From Siniperca chuatsi (taxonomy: Eukaryota; Chordata; Actinopteri; Centrarchiformes; Sinipercidae): 64,000 nucleotides of DNA. Position numbers and translations under genes: made by a program. Where the stretch lies: positions 3,795,362 through 3,859,361 of the forward strand of contig NC_058048.1 of the NCBI RefSeq assembly GCF_020085105.1, read 5' to 3'. Positions 1 to 25,300 of this stretch are shown one piece after another (position 1 is the stretch's first letter; the number at the start of each line of letters is the position of its first letter). The notes beneath the pieces were generated by a model. The model was not told the origin of the DNA, ran no database searches, and was given only the letters and a program-made list of their open reading frames with translations.

Positions 1-980
1 CATGTCTGCCAAGGGTTTGATAAGGAAACCTATTTTGGCACAACAGGGGTGTGCCAAAGAATAAAATATAACTCGTGGCAGCTCCAAAACTTTCCAGAGA
101 ACTCTTTCTACCAGGACTGTTCATTGTCAAGACACACATATTTGTTCAGTGGAACATTTTCTGAAATGAGCGTGATGTCTTCAGATGTCATACTCACTGT
201 CCAAAATTTTGTGATACTTGATTTGTCACAATCTGCACTGCCTAGCATCCACTCAGTCCCTCTGCCTCCCCTCAAGTCGTCTGCTGTGCTCCCAACAGTG
301 TATGTACTGTATGAGTGTGTATATACTGTAGATATACACAGACACGTGCACTTGCCAGGAGTGCATTAGGGCCAGTAGTATACAGTTAATGATGGAAAAG
401 GAGGTGAAAGCAGACCTACTCCTCTGTACAGGTGTGAATAAATTCTTTTTCTATGTAAAAATGTGTATAAATGCATTCACAGGCACCCAGCGGTCTCTGG
501 GCCTGTTCCTCTGATGTACTGTTCTTTTTCCTAGACATATCTGGGTTTCAGTTTCCCTCGTCCTTGTCATGAGCACTCTGAACCACACGAAGCCTTTTAC
601 TGCACACAGAGTGAAGAGGGACGAATGAAGCTAATAGAAACCCGCCTGAATCTTTGCTCTGTACCGTTTTGTCCATGGACTGTAACTGAAGATGGACTGT
701 TTTAGATAAAGCATGGGTACCAAGTCTGCATTTTACCCTGTAGAACCTCTAGAATGTTGAATGTATGTACCCTGTTGTTTTGCGACTCTCCAGCTTGATC
801 TGAATGCATTTTGAAGAAGCCCGCTGTCAGTCACGACCCTGAAAATGCAACACTTTCCAGCACCGATTTTTCAAAGAGAAATGTTAATGTTATACTTGTG
901 TCTCTCACCAAAGGGTGTCTCTCTTTGTTCTTTATGGAACACGAATACAGTCTTTGTTATTAAAAAGAGAAAAAATAAAG
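1..980 (+). other. Probable 3' UTR end of an upstream gene
   Basis: No credible coding frame is visible here. The stretch resembles a teleost 3' UTR and ends with AATAAA at 974-979 in an A-rich context, about 20 bases after a T-rich run. The host gene would lie left of the window on the plus strand. In mammals ALDH3A2 neighbours genes such as ULK2 and SLC47A1, but nothing here allows a gene to be named. Confidence 0.4.
974..979 (+). terminator. Candidate polyadenylation signal
   Basis: Canonical AATAAA followed by a GT/T-rich stretch at 985-1012, the normal layout for cleavage and polyadenylation. It would end the transcript entering from the left edge. Confidence 0.4.
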
Positions 981-3316
981 AAGTCTTGCTGTGTTTTATT
1001 TTTTCGAGCTTGGTTCTGTGTCGATTTCCCAGATGTCGAGAGTTTGGACGAAACGATCTGAACTGAATATATATGACTTATTATTAAACAGGATGTTGAA
1101 TGCTAAGGCTATGTACATTTGCATTGTACTACCTTGAACATAGTCATTTGAAACCTTAGACAACTTAATCATTATTAGACAGAAAATTAAAGCTTGGCTG
1201 ATATAATAAAAGGGTTAAAGGAAAAAAACAAACAGTTGTGAAATCATTCTATATACGGGCTCCATAAACATGTAAAGTTCTTGTCCTTTAACAATATCAG
1301 TCAATCTGTCCAGAGCAAGACAGGCTGCAAGTTCTTATGTCCACATTTGTATACAAGATATGTAAATAACTTTACAGAAGAGTGCAGTTAACCTCCTGGC
1401 CTGCAAGTCACAACAGAGGGTAAATTCCAAGTACACAAAGTGGCTTGAACCGCTTCACCAATAACATGGCATACACATTCAGAAACCTTCTTCCAGAATA
1501 GCTGTAGTTTTCGATTTCCCATAAACAATTCATCATTGTACCCTCAAGGAACATGTGATTTAATCTGACCGTCATAAATTCTCATTAACCATTTGTCTCG
1601 TAATAACTTAAATGTTGTATTTTGCTGTGCATCCTGCTTCATGTCTGTTCTCCCAAGCATCTCATTTTCTGGAAGATGAGTCTGCTGAATGTGATCACAT
1701 CAAATCAAAAGCTGACCTTTCCCACTCATATGAATGAGTGTCAGTTTTACACAATAGTCTGCATAGAGAAAATGTTCCTGATACAAAACGTACTTGAAAC
1801 AATTCAGCAACAGTGTTGTTAAAATGTGCTGACTCCATTGTTTACAGTACTCTGTGTTGCATATCACAGCCCAGCAGATGTTAGTGCAGATTGCGGAAAT
1901 TATGTGCTGTAATATAATTATTTTTATTTGACTTCTAAGTGCATATTTCATCATCCATACATCCTGTTCTAATGGCTGACAGATAGATAAAACCTCTTCT
2001 GATGAGACACTTTTTCAAGGATATGCGTTTCTAAGGTTACAGTGCGTTTTTTTCCCTCACTTGTCTGTTTTGGAAAAAAAACAAAAATACTTGTGTGTTA
2101 CCAGCAGCATCATCAGAATGCATTTATAATCAATCTCCACTAACAATTACTCTTAGTGATTATTAAGCGTTCCCTTGAGATTTTAAATGTGTGTTACCTA
2201 AAACTGCACCTATGTTACAACTGCTGGACTGAAACTGCATCATTAGCTGCTTTCACTTCTTTAGACATGTCTTGTGAAGCACATGGCTTTGGAAACCACT
2301 TTTGACAAGCACCGCATCATTAATATTATAAATATTAATTATATGAATTGGCCCTTTGGCAAAGCCATGATAATTCACAAGTTTCGTGTTATTTAAGCTG
2401 TCGGTGTAGCCCAAGTGAGATATGAAAGTAACACACTGCCAGCCACAAGGTCCACAGAACTGTCTGATGAGGACTTCGGATGCCTGGAATTGGCAGATGG
2501 GACAGCGAAGAGGACAGATTAGATTCAGCTTGAAGTGAAGGTCTGTCCGAACACCTTCAGCAGCACACTGCTGCGGCAGTGTTGTTGTTGTTGTTGTTGT
2601 TGTTGTTACGGAGGGAGGCGCTCAGCTGGTTGTGTTTTGTAGGTGATTGGTTAGTTCCTTCACTGGATTGACTCACGTACAGACCAATTCCTGACGCGGT
2701 TTGGCTGTAGCATGGCGTTATAACTTTAACCAGTTAGCTAATGTTAACAGTTAATACTAAAGCCGGTTACGGGCGAGTGGCTCTGAATGGTAAAACTTTG
2801 TGCTGTAGCTGGTCTTCAGCTATCGCTTACATAGCTATTAATAGCGTGTCTTTGTTCGTATATTTGCTATAGCTAGCTATTTAACAACAATTTGCAATGC
2901 TATTACTGCAGTTAGCAACCAAGCTAAACCAACCTGGATTTACACTATATTCAGGTGTTAACAAGCCCTGGTATTAACTTCCTGCTGTCGATTATAGCGA
3001 GTATTATCATTGTTTCCTTTACAGTACAGTCAGAGTTTGCTAAAAGACATGTCTATGGAAGCATAATTAATCAGAACAATATGTGGTTTATGTGGTTAAT
3101 GTCATTAATACAGCATTCATATGCTCTTTAATCCCTCTGAATGTTAGTTATAGCAGCAGCTAACAGCAGCGCTCATAAACTGGCCAGCCGGTGGTAGAGT
3201 TTGCTTTTAGTAGCTAGCTTAACTATAATTTCATTTATAATTTCGTTAAATCAACCAGAAAGCGATTGAAAGGGTTACATTAGGCGCTTATACGGTATAT
3301 TAATGTTCTATTTAAG
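981..3316. other. Intergenic region and putative upstream region of aldh3a2 copy 1
   Basis: No gene is seen. From about 2400 onward the sequence becomes less A+T-rich, with a (GTT)9 run at 2581-2607, and it presumably holds the promoter and 5' UTR of copy 1. A non-coding first exon is possible by analogy with copy 2, because TTTAAG directly before the ATG could act as an acceptor, but no donor could be assigned with confidence. Confidence 0.3.
2581..2607 (+). repeat. (GTT)9 microsatellite
   Basis: Nine uninterrupted GTT units upstream of aldh3a2 copy 1, in the region that may hold its promoter or 5' UTR. Confidence 0.95.
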
Positions 3317-14236
<10,920 letters not shown>

Positions 14237-14936
14237 ACGCTGTGCGGGTGCAGGTGATTCTGGGACAGCTACACGCTCCTGACCTATGTGAAATACAGCG
14301 CTGCTGTACATGGGTCCATATCATTTATCATTCATGTAGACATATTTGACTGATAAATGTCCTTTTTAAAAATTTGTTTTGTTTTTCGCCTTTCCTTTCT
14401 ATTACACCTTAAGCTACTGATTTTTAAAAAATAGTTTTACATCAGTTTTATGGCAGTATAATCTGTAATATTTTAACCTGGTAAATGGAGATTTTACTTT
14501 TAGATTTTGAATTATAAATGTAATAATCATGGCTAATGAAACTGGGTGGCAGTGATGCAGCGATTCGTTTCACTACACAATGAAAATCAATGCACACATT
14601 TTAACATCAACATTTTATTGTGATCCATACTTTCTGCAGGTGAACATTGATTTGCTATGACTTTTTAAAAATAGTTTTTCACTATGTACAAAACTGATTT
14701 GAGTTTGAAAAAGGTGAATATCTTAACAATGGCATATTATTAACAAGATCCCAAGGTTATGGTTATTTATGACATGGCTACTATGACTGATAAGCTGTTT
14801 ATTATGAGACATTGACCTCCATGATGACTGATTAAAAATAGCTCCACTAAAGGCTGTTAAAGGAGAAACACAAGCTGGTAAGCTACAACAGCTAAGCTAG
14901 AACAATTGAATTAAAACGGGGTACTTTGAATGAATG
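14237..14936 (+). other. 3' UTR and downstream region of aldh3a2 copy 1
   Basis: A+T-rich sequence after the stop. The only near-canonical poly(A) signals are ATTAAA variants, at 14831-14836 and near 14912. Nothing else is recognised before the (GT)n run that precedes copy 2. Confidence 0.4.
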
Positions 14937-14959
14937 GTGTGTGTGTGTGTGTGTGTGTG
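14937..14959 (+). repeat. (GT)n microsatellite
   Basis: About 11 GT units immediately upstream of the presumed first exon of ALDH3 copy 2, followed by a G-rich patch. Confidence 0.95.
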
Positions 14960-15185
14960 GAGGGGGGTCTGACGTGATGAAGGCTCAGTGTGTGAGCTGG
15001 TCTGAATGAAGCTGGTCACAGTGAGCAAGCTTCCCGGTAAACTGATCCTGGAGCAGCCTGACTGAGAGACTCAGGCAGTCCTGTGCTCGCAGCGTGTCGG
15101 ACATCCGAGCCGCTTTGAGATCAGCTCCGTGATCCCTGAGCTCTGCACGGAGAATCCTCTGGATGCGTGTTTGACCTGAGCCTAG
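14960..15185 (+). promoter_or_regulatory. Putative promoter-proximal region and non-coding exon 1 of ALDH3 copy 2
   Basis: This G+C-richer block ends in an excellent donor (CCTAG|GTAAGT at 15185/15186) and carries no long open frame. That fits a 5' UTR exon spliced to the acceptor TCTACAG at 16336, 18 bases before the ATG at 16355. A CRE-like TGACGTGA occurs at 14970-14977. The transcription start cannot be placed from sequence. Confidence 0.5.
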
Positions 15186-16354
15186 GTAAGTCTACATGTT
15201 CTTCTGTTTCACTGTTTCTGAATCAAACGGCGTAATACGGATAGCGATATAACCGCGTTTAGATCGTAGATGATGTGGGCTTAAATAAAAACAAAAAGTA
15301 AGCCGCTGAAAACAACGACACAGGTCAGAAATCAATGCACGAACTTCAGTCATCACCACCTGGACCTTTGTGTTAACTAAGGATAACCGTCAAACTGTCT
15401 ACACGCAGAACTGGGAGCTTTTGAAAACTCTGGCTGCAGAAAATATCATGCAGATTCTAATATCATTCGGCAAAAAATTCTTCAACAATAAAAACACAGG
15501 AGGAGACTCCTACATGAAGCAAATTCAGCTGGAAGAGGAGGAGGTCTAGTCCTCTGCAAATGTCTGTTGGGGGTTCTGTCGGACTGAGCATTTTGATACG
15601 GATCATGAAAGACTAAATCCAGTACCTTTTCTACAGGCTGATTTGCATCCAATCCAAAAAAGGTCAGCGGAGGTCTCTGTGTTTGTTGGCAAATGAATTT
15701 GGTAAGGAGAAATAGAAAATCCAAATCTGGGTTAAAGAGGAGAACAACATTATCATTTTTCTACCTGCTCTGATATTTGCAGCCTACTTTCCTTAAAGAG
15801 TTCTTTACTGAGCAGACATGTAAGGTTTTTTTTTTTTTCCAGATCCAGTTATCTCTTCTTTCAGTTGTTTTAATATTTGTCCTGCACATTACAACTGTTG
15901 AGCAGTTTTTTTGTGGCATAAACATAGTGTTTACCCGCTTAACTGTCTCATAGGCTGGTTTGTTGTGTAGCTACACATTATGCCACTTTTGTTATCTTTT
16001 GGCATCGCTAATAATGAGACTGAATAAGACTGTTAAACGATGCTTTATGCTCTCTTGTAGGTTTTTACATAGGTGACTTGCTGTTGTGCGACCTTATAGT
16101 TTATTAGATATATTCCTGTGTGTGGTGAGGAAGTGGGGCAGTCACGTTTTTGCCCAGGGCCCCAAAAAGGCTTTGGCCAGCCCTGCTGGACTATACACAA
16201 AGTAGAAGTTCTGAGGACATTTTGATAGTTCATTTTTAAATCTCAAAAGAGCACGACTGGACACTGGCTTGTCGCTGCTATTGTCACTGTATATTCCACA
16301 CAGACAAGCCTGCTGTCTTCCATGTGTGTGTCTACAGTTCCAGAGGCTTTCTGT

Positions 16355-19300
16355 ATGGACAGGCAGGAGAGGCAGGCGGTGCAGCGGGCCAAGGAGGCCT
16401 TCCTGAGCGGCAGGACTCGCCCTGTGGAGTTCAGACTGCAGCAACTTCACGCCCTGCAGAGGATGATCACTGAGAAAGAGACCGAGATCGCCACTGCTCT
16501 CAAACAGGACATCAACAGGGTGAGTGGAGACACGGCACACTGCTGCATGTAACATGTAATGTATTTTTAGTGAAATATGTTGAGGATGCTGGGTTTCCTA
16601 CAGAGCCAGTACGACACACCGCTCTTGGAGCTGATCGGCATTGAGAATGAGATCAAGCTGGCTATAGAGAAACTGGCAGAGTGGGCGGCTCCACGGCCAG
16701 TCGAGAAGAACCTCCTCACTATATCAGATGAGGTTTACATCCAGCTGGAGCCCCTGGGAGTGGTGCTCATCATCGGGGCCTGGAACTACCCCTGGGCCCT
16801 CACCCTCCTGCCGCTGGTTGGAGCTATCGCTGCTGGTAGGTAACCTTCCTGTCTCCAGTCCCTCAATACCTCCTTATAGCTTACTTAAATTTAGTCAAGT
16901 ACACCTCCATTGCCAATGTGCACAGTTCTCCTGCAATTGCTGTCTTTTTTTGGTGACAATGCCAGTCTGAAATGAGCATCTAACCCACAGAAATGGATTT
17001 TGAAGTCCCTGCACATCCACACATGTATTCAGTCATTTCTGATTAGACCTCTGCTCAGGCTGAAGTTGGGTGGAGCTCTAGTGGGGATTATGTAAAGTCA
17101 CCAAAGTCCATGCACTAATAAAAATGAGGTGTAGTTGTCACATGCAAACCTTTGCAACAAAACTAAGGGACAATGCACAAATAATTAGGGTGGGTAGGGT
17201 GGGAGGAATGTATTTTTCTTTTTGCTGAGGGGGGAGGGTAGTCTGACTTTTTTGGCAAAGCAGAGAAGGGTCCTTTTGTTCTGTGACACCCCAGATTTAT
17301 ACGTCAGCATTCCCTTGCAGGAGTAATAAAAGAAAACAATTCAAGTTCAGCCTTTTGTTATGCTTTCCATAGATTTGGAAATAGCTAATTCCACTTCCAC
17401 TATTTGCACATTGGTAACTGTTGTGAAAATTATTATAAGGAGGATGTTGCAGTTTCTTTCAGTCGGGGGTAGAGTCCAAATAAAATATTAATAATGTTGG
17501 GGAGAGTCTTATAATTTTAAAAACTGAAATTTAAAAGATTTAGCTTCTCCACCTCAGTAATTTTCCTAAAGTCCCCAACAAGAGAGTTATAGAGAAATCA
17601 TCCAATCACAGTCTGTAAACACCCACACAGTCCTAAAGAGAAGTCTGTTAAGACTAGTAAGTGACAACACCTGTGTGGGTAGTCCATGAGTGTGTAGGGC
17701 TTTAAATTCTAGTGGAGATCCCACAGTTTCCCATTTTATCAAATATGTCAGGTTAAACTAAGTACGTACACAAAGATGCAAAAGACATTTAGAATACTTT
17801 TATTTGATGAAATGGTGCAATTTGGCCCGAATATTTCACTCTATGTAGCATCTTGGAGCTTCGATGAAGTATTAAAACAAGCAGGCAGAGAATACTGTAT
17901 ACATGATCAGTGTGGAAAATGGTTTTCTTTTTCAAACTTTAAAGGTGCACTAATGAATAATTCTGCAATAACAATGGAACAAATGACTATATGTAATATA
18001 AAAGGTGTCACTCATAGTGACAGACCCACAGAGAATTATCACTGACTCTTCAGTTCCCCTCAGCTCAGCGGAGCGTTTTAGCATCTTCTCAGCTCACTAT
18101 TTTGATTTTACAGCCCGGCTGTTTTGGTTCTGCCTCTCATCGGCGCCATTTCCAGCAGCTGCTTTGAGCAAAAATACTCTGACAAACCCACTGCACACTA
18201 CCTGCCCAGCAGCAAACCGCAGACAGACACTGTCAGCGACTAGCTGGTGAACACAGTGGAGCATTTAGCAGCTGAAGAGAGATTTTTCTCAAGAGTTAGT
18301 GGAGACCAAAACAGAGCTAAAAGGAGAGTGAATATTGGACTTACATTCATCAGGTGGAGACAAACATTGCTAACGTTATAAATTGATATTATATCAATGT
18401 TGCGTTATGGCTTGTTGTGCTGCCACCAAATGTTTAAAAAAAATTAGGTTTGAAGCTTCTTAAGGTAACGTTTATGAGGAAAATCAAGGTTCAAATGGTT
18501 TTTGACTTATGCATACCTGTTCCAAACAGTAAGGTACTCGGATATTCTCCTGCTACCAAACAGAAGAATTTTAGAGAAATAGCAAATTCTTATAAAAGCA
18601 TTAACTTTAGGGTGGTCTGTGAACGGATTATTGGGTTTCTGAAACATAGTTTGACTTTCTCATCAGAATAGAATAAATATTGGTTCATTTATGTCTTGTC
18701 TTTTTACAGTATAGCCTATATCTATCAGTTAGCTAGCTAACCCTATAGCACAGCTCTTTAAAACCTTTGATATTTTAAGGTCAAATGTGTGAGTAACTTT
18801 AAGGTGTAAAACAATGAAAATTGAAGTGTTGCTTTTAACTAATCAATTTAGCCTCATATTGTTGATTAAGGGATTTGATTGCCGAATGAACTTAAGCTAG
18901 GCCTATATCTAATGTTAACAGGCCTGATGTCCACCGTGTTTACAGAATAATGGGAAATTCAGGCATTATGTTAAGCAATTTAAGCAATTCTTGATTTATA
19001 TTAACAGGTATGTGCATGGATTAAGGGGTGATGAGGGTGTTTGACAGTTTGAACAGTCATGTCCCCCTAATAAAGATATCAGTTAATGGCTTTAAATATA
19101 CATGTTAGTCAAACTTGCATTTTGCAGCACAAGTCTGAGAAAAATTGAGAGAGAAATATTTTGGTTTGGCAACATCGTCAGTCCTGCATTCTCAGCCTCC
19201 TACTTGTCTGCTCTCCGTCACTCAGTGATCTCATTCCATTCAGAGAAACCCGTGTTCTCTCTCTACAGGCAATGCGGCTGTGGTGAAGCCGTCCGAGCTC

Positions 19301-22300
19301 AGCGAGTACTCGTCCCTCCTCCTCCGGGCTCTGCTGCCACGCTATCTGGACAAGGTCTGAACACCAGCTGCTATTGTTGATGGAATAATGTTCCAAGCTG
19401 CTGTAACGTCAAAGCCTTGTACCAACACAGTACAGTACATCACAGATATGCTTGACTCCAAGGCCAAATGCCCACTGTATTAGGGGACTCCCTTCATCAG
19501 CAGGGACTCATTGTGCTAACATTATTGTATATTTAAAGATGAAAAAATATGCTACAATAAAACTTTGCTGTTTATTTTAAGGATCTGTACCCAGTAGTGA
19601 CAGGTGGAGTGTCAGAGACCCAGGAGCTGCTGAGGTTCAGGTTTGATCACGTCTTCTACACAGGGGGCAGCACAGTGGGTAAACTGGTGATGGAGGCTGC
19701 AGCTCGCCACCTCACCCCGGTGACCCTGGAGCTGGGAGGGAAGAGCCCCTGCTACATCGACAAGAACTGTGACATCAGAATTGCCTGCCGGTAACACACC
19801 ACTCATCAGAGTATCCCATATCACCACTAGTCATACACAGAGCTGAATAAATTGTACAAGGCTCTGAGGGGAACATGTCTTGTTATTTGAGCAATTTGGC
19901 CTCATGGTTTATGCTAAGAATACAACACTGTGTACTTGATGACTTTGGTGACCTGTGGAGGTCTCACACTTTTACCCAAGAGGGCAAAGAGGCAGCAGCT
20001 TTAACTATTAAAGCCAGTATGTATGCAGTCCTGTTTAAGTGTTAGCATGAAGCATAGTACTAAACATGTGAAGTGTTAGTATGGAGCCCATTATCACTAA
20101 ACTGCAGTGATAATGATGAAGTATTATTATGGAATACTGAAGTGAATGATCTACTGGGGACACATAGTTGTTTTTGATTATCAATAGTTCTCAGCTCTGA
20201 AAGGGCCGTGCTGATGTTTTTTGCATATTTTCAAAATGGCCTATACTTCACTTTATATTTCTCAAGATTGATTTCCTACCGTCATCAGTTTCTGTTCATT
20301 TCAGTATTCTATAACAAAAATACAGTAGTTGAGAGATTTGAAACTAGCTGAAGAATTTGTCACAGTGAAGAATTTGTTGCCATTATTTTTGTCAGACATT
20401 TGCTTTAGCTCCTACATCTAAAAGTAGAAGAAAGCTGTTTAACAACTTATTTTTTGCAAAAAAACCCACAAATTCATGTATACATCTTCTGAATCTGCAA
20501 TGCTTTTTGGTGACCAAAACAAGATGTCAGTATCATGGGATGAATATATAAACATACAATATTTATTTAAAAAACCCCCACAGGTTGTAGTTTTTCACAT
20601 TACACTCAGACATTAGCAAGAAAAAAAAGTGAAACTGATGAAGTAAGCGCGATGTCCTGAAGTAATCCTTCACATTTTTGTGAGTGATTGCACTGTGTGC
20701 CATAACAAATAATAATCACATAATAACATTGGTTAAACAAAGCTTATAGTGAAGGGATTTGCTCAGCCACTCACCTGTAGGGGTGGGTATTGTTAGGATT
20801 GTATTTTTATCTAATCAATGCTCTTATCGGCCTGGTTATTTATCAATACTCTTTTTCATTACTAAAGAATTTAAAAAAAGAATAAATTCAGAACAGGATT
20901 AGAATTGATTCATATTTTAAATATAACTAAATATTTTTTCTAGAGCAGCAACATTAAAGTTCACAACAGCAAAGTCACTATATACACTCAATAATATCTC
21001 ACTGGAAACAAATCTAAGATGTCAGGCAGTGAGATGCTTTGCTGAAGCAGCGGCGCAAAACACAACATTAGAGATCTTTTATGTTATTATGAGAAGTGTA
21101 AAATATTTCGGTTCATTATGAAACTGTGGGACAAATTAGAACGTAGCAGGCCGCCACAGTCTAGGTAATTCATGGGAAACACTGTGATCAACACTGAAAA
21201 TTTGTTCTTTCATATCTGGTCTGTGTACAGTCGTATCACATGGGGAAAGTTTGTCAACTGTGGTCAGACGTGCATCGCTCCAGACTACATCCTGTGTGAA
21301 CCCTGCATCCAGGGCAGAGTGGTGGAATGCATCCGACAAACTCTACTGGTACCATCCTTTTAAACCTATCTGAGCTAACATCTTAATGTAAATGAAACGG
21401 CATAGTCTGGAGTTTTATCAAGACCTTTTGATCCATCTCAGGAATTTTATGGTGCCGATCCCAAATGTTCACCAGACTATGGCCGAATCATCAACCAGCG
21501 TCATTTCAACAGAGTCATGGGTCTGATGGAGGGTTACACTCCTGTGGTGGGAGGACAGAATGATGCCTCACAGCGCTACATTGGTAGGAAGATACAGTGA
21601 GGTAGTGAATAAGTGAGAGTATTGTCTTGAAATCTATATTTCTGTTTAACAATGATGTTGTACATGCAGCCCCAACAGTGCTGAAGGACGTGCCCCCTCA
21701 CTCCAGGCTGATGCAGGAGGAGATCTTCGGCCCCCTGCTACCCATAGTGACTGTGAGTGACATGGATGATGCCATCCGCTTCATCAACGAGAGAGAGAAA
21801 CCTCTGGCCCTCTACATCTTCTGCTCTGATAAGAAAGTGAGAGGAAACAGCAGTAGCAAGGAGATTTGAAACATGTTTTAATGTTCGAAACTCTTTTTTA
21901 TCTTTCTCGTTTCTCATCCTCCTATCTCTTTAAGGCAATAAAAAGGATGATTGAGGAGACCACAAGTGGAGGAGTGACGGTCAATGACGTTATGATGCAC
22001 TACACGCTCAGCTCTCTCCCGTTTGGTGGTGTTGGTAAGACTGAGTCAAAGTGCATTATTGTCTGTGTGTTTTCTTTGGTGGACTTCATCATGGGGGCAC
22101 TGCATGGCTGGATTAACCTGTTAGGCTAGCCTTAGGTCTTGATTTGTTGGGCCCCTATTTTCCCTGTAGTGCTCTAATGGTGATTAGGCCAAAGAGGTGC
22201 ACTCCAGGTTAAAACAAGGTGACATTACACATTTTGAATTTGTTCACAAGAGAACCTGAATGGTGGGGATTAATCGATTAGTCAATGCACTGGCCAATTT

Positions 22301-25300
22301 GAGAATAAATTCACCATTTTAATCAGTTGTCAAGCAAAAATAACATTTGCTGGTTCCACCTTCCCCAATATGAGGATTTGCTGCTTTTCTCTGTTTTATA
22401 ACATTGTAAACTGAATATCTTTTGAATTTTTGACTGTTGGTCAGACAGAACAAGTTATTAGATAATGCTACTGAATGAAAAAAACAAAAGTGTGCAGAGG
22501 TATTCATACTTGGCTGAGGAGGAACATTTTGCACATCAATAAAAACAAAATGTGCAAAATGGTGATGAAAGATGACACTGGTGGACCTGTTTCCACTTTG
22601 TCTCCATCTTGGTAATGTTGATGCAGCTTAGTGGCTGTAAAAAGCCCCAAAAGTGGAAAGCGATATTGGCTATTGGACGAGATTGATTCATGGTATTTTT
22701 GTACAGAGGAAACAAATAAATCAATAAAAGTAAATGACTGTGAGAAGCAACAACAAAGTGCCACAATGCACCAGAGTTAAAGGCTCTGTTTTGGTAAAGT
22801 AATCTTGTAGCCATTTCAAAATATTCACAAAAAAATACTGACAGGTATTCAGCTACCACCATGTCACCAGCTTAGAAAGTTGTTTTTGGGCCACTTTGGG
22901 GAAGTGAAACAAGCTGTAAACACAACATTGACATATGATCATATCAAGTTGTTATGGCAAATGCGTTAGTAACCAGTGGTTTATTTACAGATCCAGTAGA
23001 CACAGAACATTAGCATTAATTTGTAGCTATGTTTGTGTCGACCTGACAAATATAAGTCCAATATTCACTCTCCTGTTTTGGTCTCCACCAAGTCCTAAGG
23101 AAAATATCTGGCTGTTCACCTGCTAAATGTTGCACTTTGTGCACCAGCTAGTTGCTAGTTGTCTGTCTGCTGTTTGGTGCTGCGCAGGTAGTGTACAGTG
23201 AGTTTATCAGAGCTTTTTCACTGAAAACAGCTGCCTGCTGCTGGAAACGATACTGATGAAAGCAGTGAGAGTGAACCAAAACAGTAGAGTTGCGAGCCAT
23301 AAAACCAAAACAATAAGCTAAAAGACACTGTAAAACTCTGTAGAGCTGAGGTGAGCTGAAGTGTTGGTGATATTTCTCTGTGTGTCCATAAGTACACATA
23401 GTCATTCGACCCATTGTTCATATAAAAATATTGATTCACTAACAAAGACCACGCCAATAAACATATGAATATAGAATAGTTTATTGCATATAATGGATGG
23501 AGGAGAGCCAAGATGATTTAGTAGGGATGGATTAAGGGTCCAGACGGAGGCATGAGGGATGGAGGGATGGGGGTAAGGGTCGAGGGATGAAGGGATGAGG
23601 GGAGAAATCAGGGGCGTGGACGGATAGATGGAGGAGTACGATGATGGACCAATGTCAGCTGGTGGTGGGAAGACAGGAAGGAACCAAGGGAGTTGAGACT
23701 CTGAGTGGGGGAGCCGTCTCTTCATGTAATCTGATTTGTATAGAGCCCTCCAAAAAAGAACTTCAAATGGAAAGATGCATGTAGGCGTCATTCAGATCAT
23801 TGCGGATGTAGGTAAGGTATGCTGGAGATGACCAGTGTCCGACGATTTTAATGATGTGGTCAGGGACCTCCTGCCAAGGAGCGGTGGAGGCAGTTCTGAT
23901 GCGGAAGGAATGAGTATGGTTCAGGGGATATTCCAAATCTGGATAAGATTTGGCGAAAGTGGAGGTGAAATCAGAAGCGTGTGGCCACTTAACCCGTCTC
24001 TGAGACGAACAGAGGTTCTTCGTGGGAATCTTGACTGGCTAGTCTTGAGTTTATGTAGTCACGTATAGGTTCGTATGGACTTAGGAGTCTAGTTGAAAAA
24101 GGTAGATGGGGTGAGGTGGACCAGACTGGTTGGTCTTTCTGCCGTTGAGGTGGTAGATGAGAGTGTCAGAAGAATGAATGAATGAATTAAGGGAAATGTC
24201 AGACATAGTTGTGTGTCGAAATGGATGGTAGTTGAGGGTAGAAGCGGTGAACTCTGAGCAGTGCAGAAAGCTGAAGAATGCCAGTAGGAACATGGATTCT
24301 AAGACTTTGTCTATGTAGAGTTCCGATGCAGCGGGCAAGGAGGTCTGAAGCGAGGGGCAAACGTTTTGGCTTAGGACGTGGTTCAGCCTTATGTAGACTT
24401 TTGATTAACATGCTGATGTGTGTGTGTGTGGGACAAGGCTGGACACGGTGCCCCTGAGAACAGTTTTATGATGAACTTAATTCCGCTGATGTAGACCTGT
24501 ACGGTGGAAGTTTTAATCTTGAGAATGGAAGGCGCGAAGGTGATAATGCTAGCTGCAAGTGAAGGGAATGAAAGGCTGAGGGAGGCATGGAAAGCTTTGA
24601 AGCAATTCCTCTGGTCAGATAAGTTGAGTGTTCGGGGAGCGACACTGTTGAGGATGGCATCTTGTGAAGTGGTGACTAAATGTTCCAGCTACGGGGTCAG
24701 TTGAATATGGTGGCTGAAAAAGGTGGGACTGGAGTCGGAAGAGGATAAACTGGTACTGGGCTGAAACCAGGGTGAGCCTCCTCATGAACTGCATTATATC
24801 TAGACAATGCGACCATCCTTCGTTGATGTCTATGACAGTGCTATTGTCGGAGTAGATGGCGATGATTTTCTTGGACCATTCGTGCCCCCAAAGACTGGCT
24901 GCTATTATGATTGGGTACATTTCACAGAAGGTAGAGGAAGGAGAGAAAGATGAGAATTAGTAGTAATAGCTGCCAAAGTCGATGGAAGGGGCTGCATCTG
25001 TGAACAGCTGGATGTCTTCTGGCTCGGTGACATAGTCATCATAAAAGGAGATGTTGTTCCAGGAGGAGAGGAACTAGTGCCACAGTTTTAGCTCCATCTT
25101 GCATGCTTCGTCCAGCATAACGTGGTTGTGGAGAGATGGAACAGAGGTGACTATGGAAAGGAGGTGTGACAAGAAGGATCAATCTTGAGGGATGATACAG
25201 ATGGCCTAGTTGAGATGGCCTAGCAGTCAGAGAAGTTGGTGTTCAGTGCTTCTGTGAGCCAGAATGATATTTAAAGTGAGTAAGGAAATCTGGTGGATTT

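Noticed and set aside
17776-18045. 89-codon frame in intron 3 of ALDH3 copy 2
   Set aside because: Partly inside the R1 repeat, with no protein features.
22021-22129. Extension of ALDH3 copy 2 exon 9 past its donor
   Set aside because: The donor G|GTAAGA is strong, matches copy 1, and splicing into 26445 restores the conserved GVGxSGMG motif. Read-through would destroy it.
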